Notes under the pieces: model-generated
Seen by the model: the letters and a program-made list of their open reading frames with translations, nothing else
Database searches by the model: none
Told to the model about the DNA's origin: nothing
Shown: one piece after another, positions 6,380 through 10,165 of the stretch
Layout of the letters: each line of letters opens with the position of its first letter
Position numbering within the stretch: the first letter of the stretch is position 1
DNA from: Flavobacteriaceae bacterium
Lineage (GTDB): Bacteria > Bacteroidota > Bacteroidia > Flavobacteriales > Flavobacteriaceae
Length of the DNA stretch: 10,165 nucleotides
Assembly (NCBI GenBank): GCA_015493405.1
Contig: WGDF01000192.1
Coordinates: 1-10,165 of the forward strand
Reading direction: 5' to 3'
Translations under genes and position numbers: made by a program

Positions 6380-7408
6380 ATGAAATATAGCATACAAAAA
6401 ATAGCAGATTATTTAAATGGCACTGTGACCGGTAATCCCCATGTCGAAATTAATAATCTGGCTAAAATAGAAGAGGCACAAGCCGGTGATATTAGTTTTT
6501 TGGCCAATCCTATTTACACACCACACATCTACACCACCAAAGCTTCTGCTGTTATTGTAAAGGATGATTTTAATCCCGAAAAGGAACTTTCAACCAATTT
6601 GATTCGGGTTAAAGATCCTTATGAGGCCTTTTCAAAATTATTAGATTTTTATGCCAATAGTTATGAAAACAAAGTCGGAATTGAAACACCCAGCAAAATA
6701 AGCAAAACGGCTCATCTCGGTCAAAATGTTTATGTCGGGGCGTTTTGTTATATTGGTGAAAATGTTAAAATAGGAAATGATGTTAAAATTTTTCCCAATA
6801 CCTATATCGGCGATGATACTATAATAGGCGATAATTCTTTAATTTTTGCGAATGTCAGCATTTATCACGATACGCGAATAGGCGAAAATGTAACCATACA
6901 CAGCGGTTCTGTTATCGGAGCCGATGGTTTTGGCTTTGTACCTAATAATGGAAGCGATTTCAAAAAAGTCCCTCAAATAGGTCAAGTTATTATTGAAGAT
7001 TTTGTCGAAATTGGTGCCAATGCCTCCATTGACCGTGCCACTATGGGTGCCACTGTCATCAGACGTGGCGTTAAACTTGATAATTTCATACAAGTCGCTC
7101 ACAATGTCGAAATTGGCGAAAACACCGTCATTGCCGCCTTAACAGGTATTTCGGGTTCGACCAAGATAGGAAAAAACTGTATGGTCGGCGGACAAGTTGG
7201 TATGGCCGGACATCTCAAAATAGGCAATCAAGTCAAAATAGGCGCTCAATCGGGGATTTCTCATCATCTGAAGGATGGCGAAATTGTGGTTGGCACACCG
7301 GCATTGCCTATTAAAAACTTTAAAAAATCGAGTATAATCTTCAAAAATCTTGAAGATTTATACCGTCGCATTCAACGACTTGAAAAAGAACTTAACGAAC
7401 TGAAATAA
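6380..7408 (+). CDS. lpxD: UDP-3-O-(3-hydroxyacyl)glucosamine N-acyltransferase (LpxD)
   Basis: Third step of lipid A synthesis in the cytoplasm: adds a 3-hydroxyacyl chain from ACP to the 2-amino group of UDP-3-O-acylglucosamine. It has 342 residues, against 341 in E. coli. The N-terminal uridine-binding domain (about 1-100) is followed by a left-handed beta-helix of hexapeptide repeats (about 108-300; for example I-G-E-N-V-K and I-G-N-D-V-K). The conserved run from G-A-D-G-F-G-F (180-186) through I-D-R-A-T-M-G is present, as is the catalytic H241 in V-A-H-N-V. H278 in A-G-H-L-K-I-G matches the second conserved histidine. The C-terminal helix (about 322-342) is a short coiled coil. The start follows a strong promoter by 5 nt. 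lpxC-fabZ starts 7 nt after the stop, so an operon is very likely. Confidence 0.95.
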   Translation: MKYSIQKIADYLNGTVTGNPHVEINNLAKIEEAQAGDISFLANPIYTPHIYTTKASAVIVKDDFNPEKELSTNLIRVKDPYEAFSKLLDFYANSYENKVGIETPSKISKTAHLGQNVYVGAFCYIGENVKIGNDVKIFPNTYIGDDTIIGDNSLIFANVSIYHDTRIGENVTIHSGSVIGADGFGFVPNNGSDFKKVPQIGQVIIEDFVEIGANASIDRATMGATVIRRGVKLDNFIQVAHNVEIGENTVIAALTGISGSTKIGKNCMVGGQVGMAGHLKIGNQVKIGAQSGISHHLKDGEIVVGTPALPIKNFKKSSIIFKNLEDLYRRIQRLEKELNELK

Positions 7409-7415
7409 GCAAATT

Positions 7416-8813
7416 ATGATCAAACAAAAAACGCTTAAAAAAGCGGTTTCTATTGAAGGTGTCGGCTTACACACCGGCGAAAATGTCAAATTGACCCTCA
7501 AACCTGCTCCGGCCAATTACGGATTCAAATTTGTCCGTGTCGATTTGGAAGGTAAACCTGTGATAGAAGCCAGTGCACAATTTGTAACCAAAACCCAACG
7601 GGGAACAGTCCTTGAAAAAAATGGGGTGCAAGTTCATACTACCGAACATGTTTTAGCGGCTTTAACTGGTATGGATATAGATAATTGTATGATTGAAATC
7701 AATGCTGCCGAACCACCTATTAAAGATGGATCTGCAAAATATTTTGTGAGTATGATTGAATCAGCCGGTATGGTTGAACAGGATGCCGAACGGGAATATT
7801 TTGTCGTCAAAAAAGTGATCTCTTATGTTGATCCCGAAACAGGAAGTGAAATTTTAATCATGCCTGCAGATCATTATGAAATAACAGCAATGGTTGATTT
7901 TGGCACTAAAGTTTTGGGTACCCAAAATGCCTATCTCAAAGATATCAAAGATTTTGCCAAAGAAATTGCTCCGGCACGCACTTTTAGTTTTTTGCACGAA
8001 TTGGAAATGTTACTCAAAAACGGATTAATCAAAGGTGGAGATTTGAGCAATGCCATTATTTTTGTCGATAAAGAAATATCTGACGAAACGAAAGAACTTT
8101 TGAAAGACTATTTCAAAAAAGATGATTTTGAAGTTAAACCAAACGGCATCTTAAACAATATTGATCTGCAATGGCCCAATGAAGCCGCTCGTCATAAACT
8201 TCTCGATGTCGTTGGAGATTTGGCTTTGATTGGTACCAAACTTAAAGGTAAAGTTATTGCCAATAAACCGGGACATAAAGTCAATACGGCATTTGCTAAA
8301 AAGCTACAAAAAATCATTAAAAACGAAAAAAGAAATAAAGTCCCTGAATTTGATTTGAACCAACCGCCTTTGATGGATGTTGAAAAAATCATGACATTGT
8401 TACCACACCGACCACCGTTTTTATTAATTGACCGCATTCTGGAATTATCCGATAGCCATGTAGTTGGAATGAAAAATGTAACCATGAATGAGTCCTTTTT
8501 TATCGGTCATTTTCCTGGGGCTCCGGTTATGCCGGGTGTCTTACAAGTAGAAGCTATGGCACAAACCGGTGGTATTTTGGTCTTGAGCTCTGTTCCTGAC
8601 CCCGAAAATTATTTGACTTATTTTATGAAAATGGATAAAGTCAAATTTAAAAGAAAAGTCAAACCCGGCGACACTTTAATCTTTAAAGCCGATCTCATTT
8701 CTCCCATTCGTCGGGGCATTTGTCATATGCAAGCTTATGCGTATGCCAATGGGCAATTGGTGGCAGAAGCTGAAATGATGGCACAAATCGCCAGAAAAGA
8801 AAATGAAAAATAA
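7416..8813 (+). CDS. lpxC-fabZ: Bifunctional LpxC deacetylase / FabZ dehydratase fusion
   Basis: One 465-residue protein holding two enzymes. The LpxC part (about 1-300) is the zinc-dependent UDP-3-O-acyl-GlcNAc deacetylase that commits the cell to lipid A. It has E77-H78 in H-T-T-E-H, H260 and D264 in A-R-H-K-L-L-D-V-V-G-D-L, and H287 in K-P-G-H-K. These match E. coli E78/H79, H238/D242 and H265. After a short lysine-rich linker (about 300-312) comes a hot-dog-fold FabZ part (about 316-465), the 3-hydroxyacyl-ACP dehydratase. Its H365 in G-H-F-P-G and E379 in V-E-A-M-A-Q are 14 apart, as in E. coli (H54/E68). Both sites look intact. The fusion is a known Bacteroidetes trait. It puts enzymes competing for one 3-hydroxyacyl-ACP pool in a fixed 1:1 ratio. 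It lies between lpxD (7-nt gap) and lpxA (9-nt gap). Confidence 0.96.
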   Translation: MIKQKTLKKAVSIEGVGLHTGENVKLTLKPAPANYGFKFVRVDLEGKPVIEASAQFVTKTQRGTVLEKNGVQVHTTEHVLAALTGMDIDNCMIEINAAEPPIKDGSAKYFVSMIESAGMVEQDAEREYFVVKKVISYVDPETGSEILIMPADHYEITAMVDFGTKVLGTQNAYLKDIKDFAKEIAPARTFSFLHELEMLLKNGLIKGGDLSNAIIFVDKEISDETKELLKDYFKKDDFEVKPNGILNNIDLQWPNEAARHKLLDVVGDLALIGTKLKGKVIANKPGHKVNTAFAKKLQKIIKNEKRNKVPEFDLNQPPLMDVEKIMTLLPHRPPFLLIDRILELSDSHVVGMKNVTMNESFFIGHFPGAPVMPGVLQVEAMAQTGGILVLSSVPDPENYLTYFMKMDKVKFKRKVKPGDTLIFKADLISPIRRGICHMQAYAYANGQLVAEAEMMAQIARKENEK

Positions 8814-8822
8814 AATAATAGA

Positions 8823-9602
8823 ATGAATCAACCTTTAGCTTATATACATCCGGAAGCCAAAATTGCCAAAAACGTTGTCATTGAACCCTTTGTCAGCATC
8901 AGTAAAAATGTTGAAATAGAAGAAGGCACCTGGATTGGCCCCAATGTTACCATTATGGAAGGTGCACGTATCGGAAAAAACTGTAAAATATTTCCGGGCA
9001 GTGTGATTGCCGGTGAGCCTCAAGACTTAAAATTTGAAGGCGAAGAATCCTTGGCCATTATCGGCGACCACACCACAGTTAGAGAGAATGTAACCGTAAA
9101 TCGTGGCACCAATGCGAGCGGCAAAACGGTGGTTGGCAACCATTGTTTATTAATGGCTAACGCTCATGTCGCTCATGATTGCCGAGTAGGAGATCACGCT
9201 ATATTGGTCAACAATGTAGCTCTTGCCGGTCATGTCGAAATAGGCCAATGGGCTATATTGGGTGGTCTCTCTGCCGTACACCAATTTGTCAGAGTCGGGC
9301 GACACGTGATGGTTTCGGGCGGCTCACTCTTAAGAAAGGACGTGCCTCCCTTTATCAAAGTAGCTAAGGAACCCACCCAATTTGTCGGTGTCAATTCTAT
9401 CGGCTTAAGACGACGTGGTTTTTCAGCGGAACAAATCAATGAAATTCAAGATATTTATCGTTATCTATTTCAAAAAATGAATAATAATAGTCTCGCAATT
9501 GAACATATAGAAGCCGAAATGCCCGCTTCACCCGAAAGAGACGAAATTTTAGAATTTATAAAAAATTCTCCCAGAGGCATTATTAAAGGTTATAAACAAT
9601 AA
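8823..9602 (+). CDS. lpxA: Acyl-ACP:UDP-GlcNAc O-acyltransferase (LpxA)
   Basis: First step of lipid A synthesis: transfers a 3-hydroxyacyl chain from ACP to the 3-OH of UDP-GlcNAc. It has 259 residues, against 262 in E. coli. The N-terminal left-handed beta-helix (about 1-180) is built from hexapeptide repeats, and a C-terminal helical domain (about 195-259) begins with G-L-R-R-R-G-F-S. Catalytic H118 lies in N-A-H-V-A-H-D-C (E. coli H125). H115, H137 in L-A-G-H-V and H153 in V-H-Q-F match the other conserved histidines. The residue aligned with the E. coli acyl-length ruler G173 is G166, which leaves room for a long acyl chain. It shares hexapeptide repeats with LpxD, but the C-terminal domain and the lack of a uridine-binding N-domain separate them. 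It lies 9 nt after lpxC-fabZ and 11 nt before efp. Confidence 0.96.
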   Translation: MNQPLAYIHPEAKIAKNVVIEPFVSISKNVEIEEGTWIGPNVTIMEGARIGKNCKIFPGSVIAGEPQDLKFEGEESLAIIGDHTTVRENVTVNRGTNASGKTVVGNHCLLMANAHVAHDCRVGDHAILVNNVALAGHVEIGQWAILGGLSAVHQFVRVGRHVMVSGGSLLRKDVPPFIKVAKEPTQFVGVNSIGLRRRGFSAEQINEIQDIYRYLFQKMNNNSLAIEHIEAEMPASPERDEILEFIKNSPRGIIKGYKQ

Positions 9603-9613
9603 AAAAACAAATT

Positions 9614-10165
9614 ATGGCAAATACTTCAGACATCAGAAAAGGCTTATGCATCAATTACAATAATGACATTTATAAAATTATTGAATTTCTACACGTTAAA
9701 CCCGGGAAAGGACCGGCTTTTGTCAGAACCAAACTCAAAAGTTTGACCACCGGAAAAATTCTTGATAATACTTTTTCGGCCGGACACAAAATAGATGACA
9801 TTCGTATTGAAACCCGAAAATTTCAATATTTATATACCGATGGTGACTCCTACCATTTTATGGACGATGAAAGCTATGAACAAATTCAATTGCCGGAAAC
9901 TATGATTGATGCCCCACAATTTCTAAAAGAAGGCGAAATGGTTAGCATATTGATGAAAGCGGATGATAACACTCCTCTAACTCTTGAAATGCCTGCAACT
10001 GTCATCATGGAAGTCATTCATACAGAGCCCGGGGTTAAAGGCAATACAGCCACCAATGCTACCAAACCGGCCAAAGTTGAATCCGGAGCGGAAGTGCGCG
10101 TCCCGTTATTTATAAATGAAGGCGATAAAATTAAGATCAATACTGAGACCGGAGAATATCAAGAA
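9614..10165 (+). CDS. efp: Elongation factor P, 3' end cut by the window
   Basis: Binds the ribosome between the P and E sites and relieves stalling at polyproline stretches. 184 codons are in the window without a stop. Family members of this type have about 188 residues, so only a few residues are missing at the right edge. Domain I (about 1-65) carries the conserved loop V-K-P-G-K-G at 28-33, whose K32 aligns with the modifiable lysine (K34) of E. coli EF-P. Two OB-fold domains follow. The C-terminal signature T-E-P-G-V-K-G-N-T-A at about 136-145 and V-R-V-P-L-F-I-N-E-G-D are clear. The start is the first ATG after lpxA (11-nt gap), preceded by CAAATT, the same six bases that precede lpxC-fabZ. 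It is probably the fourth gene of the lpx transcript. No gene for a K32-modifying enzyme is visible here. Confidence 0.95.
   Translation, partial: MANTSDIRKGLCINYNNDIYKIIEFLHVKPGKGPAFVRTKLKSLTTGKILDNTFSAGHKIDDIRIETRKFQYLYTDGDSYHFMDDESYEQIQLPETMIDAPQFLKEGEMVSILMKADDNTPLTLEMPATVIMEVIHTEPGVKGNTATNATKPAKVESGAEVRVPLFINEGDKIKINTETGEYQE

Noticed and set aside
6839..7102. Minus-strand frame of 87 codons inside lpxD
   Set aside because: It is antisense to the LpxD beta-helix and catalytic region. Repetitive hexapeptide coding makes such shadows likely.
8192..8485. Minus-strand frame of 97 codons inside lpxC-fabZ
   Set aside because: It is antisense to the LpxC H260/D264 site and FabZ start, with no family features.
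7416..8813. Possibility that the LpxC-FabZ fusion is an assembly or frame artefact
   Set aside because: The frame is continuous, both active sites are complete, and the fusion is a known trait of this phylum.
6487..9400. Periodic short repeats in lpxD and lpxA at the DNA level
   Set aside because: They encode the hexapeptide repeats of the left-handed beta-helix. They are protein structure, not a DNA repeat array or CRISPR.
9230..9439. Minus-strand frame of 69 codons inside lpxA
   Set aside because: It is antisense to conserved LpxA residues with no promoter or start context.

Overview
The window looks like ordinary housekeeping chromosome from an AT-rich member of the Bacteroidetes, probably Flavobacteriia or a close relative. 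The evidence for this is: an LpxC-FabZ fusion; a TonB-dependent receptor with an N-terminal carboxypeptidase-regulatory-like domain; a Tgt of the type that lacks the zinc cysteines; promoters matching the Bacteroidetes consensus TTG-N17-23-TAnnTTTG; and starts preceded by A/T-rich sequence rather than a Shine-Dalgarno. All protein assignments come from reading motifs, since no database search was possible.

Layout. Positions 1-277 hold no complete gene. A good minus-strand promoter there (45-73) points to a gene that starts near position 17 and leaves the window to the left. Positions 278-2560 (minus) carry tgt followed by an LptF/LptG-type permease gene, probably one transcript. A 121-bp divergent region (2561-2681) contains a promoter for each direction and a 24-bp imperfect inverted repeat. 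Positions 2682-6281 (plus) carry a TonB-dependent receptor gene and, 3 nt after it, an HD-domain phosphohydrolase gene. After a 98-bp gap with its own strong promoter comes a tight run: lpxD, lpxC-fabZ, lpxA, then efp, which is cut by the right edge.

How the genes fit together. LpxA, LpxC and LpxD are the first three committed enzymes of lipid A synthesis, and FabZ draws on the same 3-hydroxyacyl-ACP pool for fatty acid elongation. The LptF/G permease helps extract finished lipopolysaccharide from the inner membrane, and the receptor works in the outer membrane that the lipid A builds. Tgt (tRNA queuosine modification) and EF-P (translation through polyproline) are translation genes that share transcripts with envelope genes.

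I see no mobile element, CRISPR array, tRNA, rRNA or phage gene, and no convincing new system. The observations most worth checking are the inverted repeat in the tgt/receptor promoter region, the near-leaderless lpxD promoter, the zinc-ligand loss in Tgt and the receptor/HD gene pairing.
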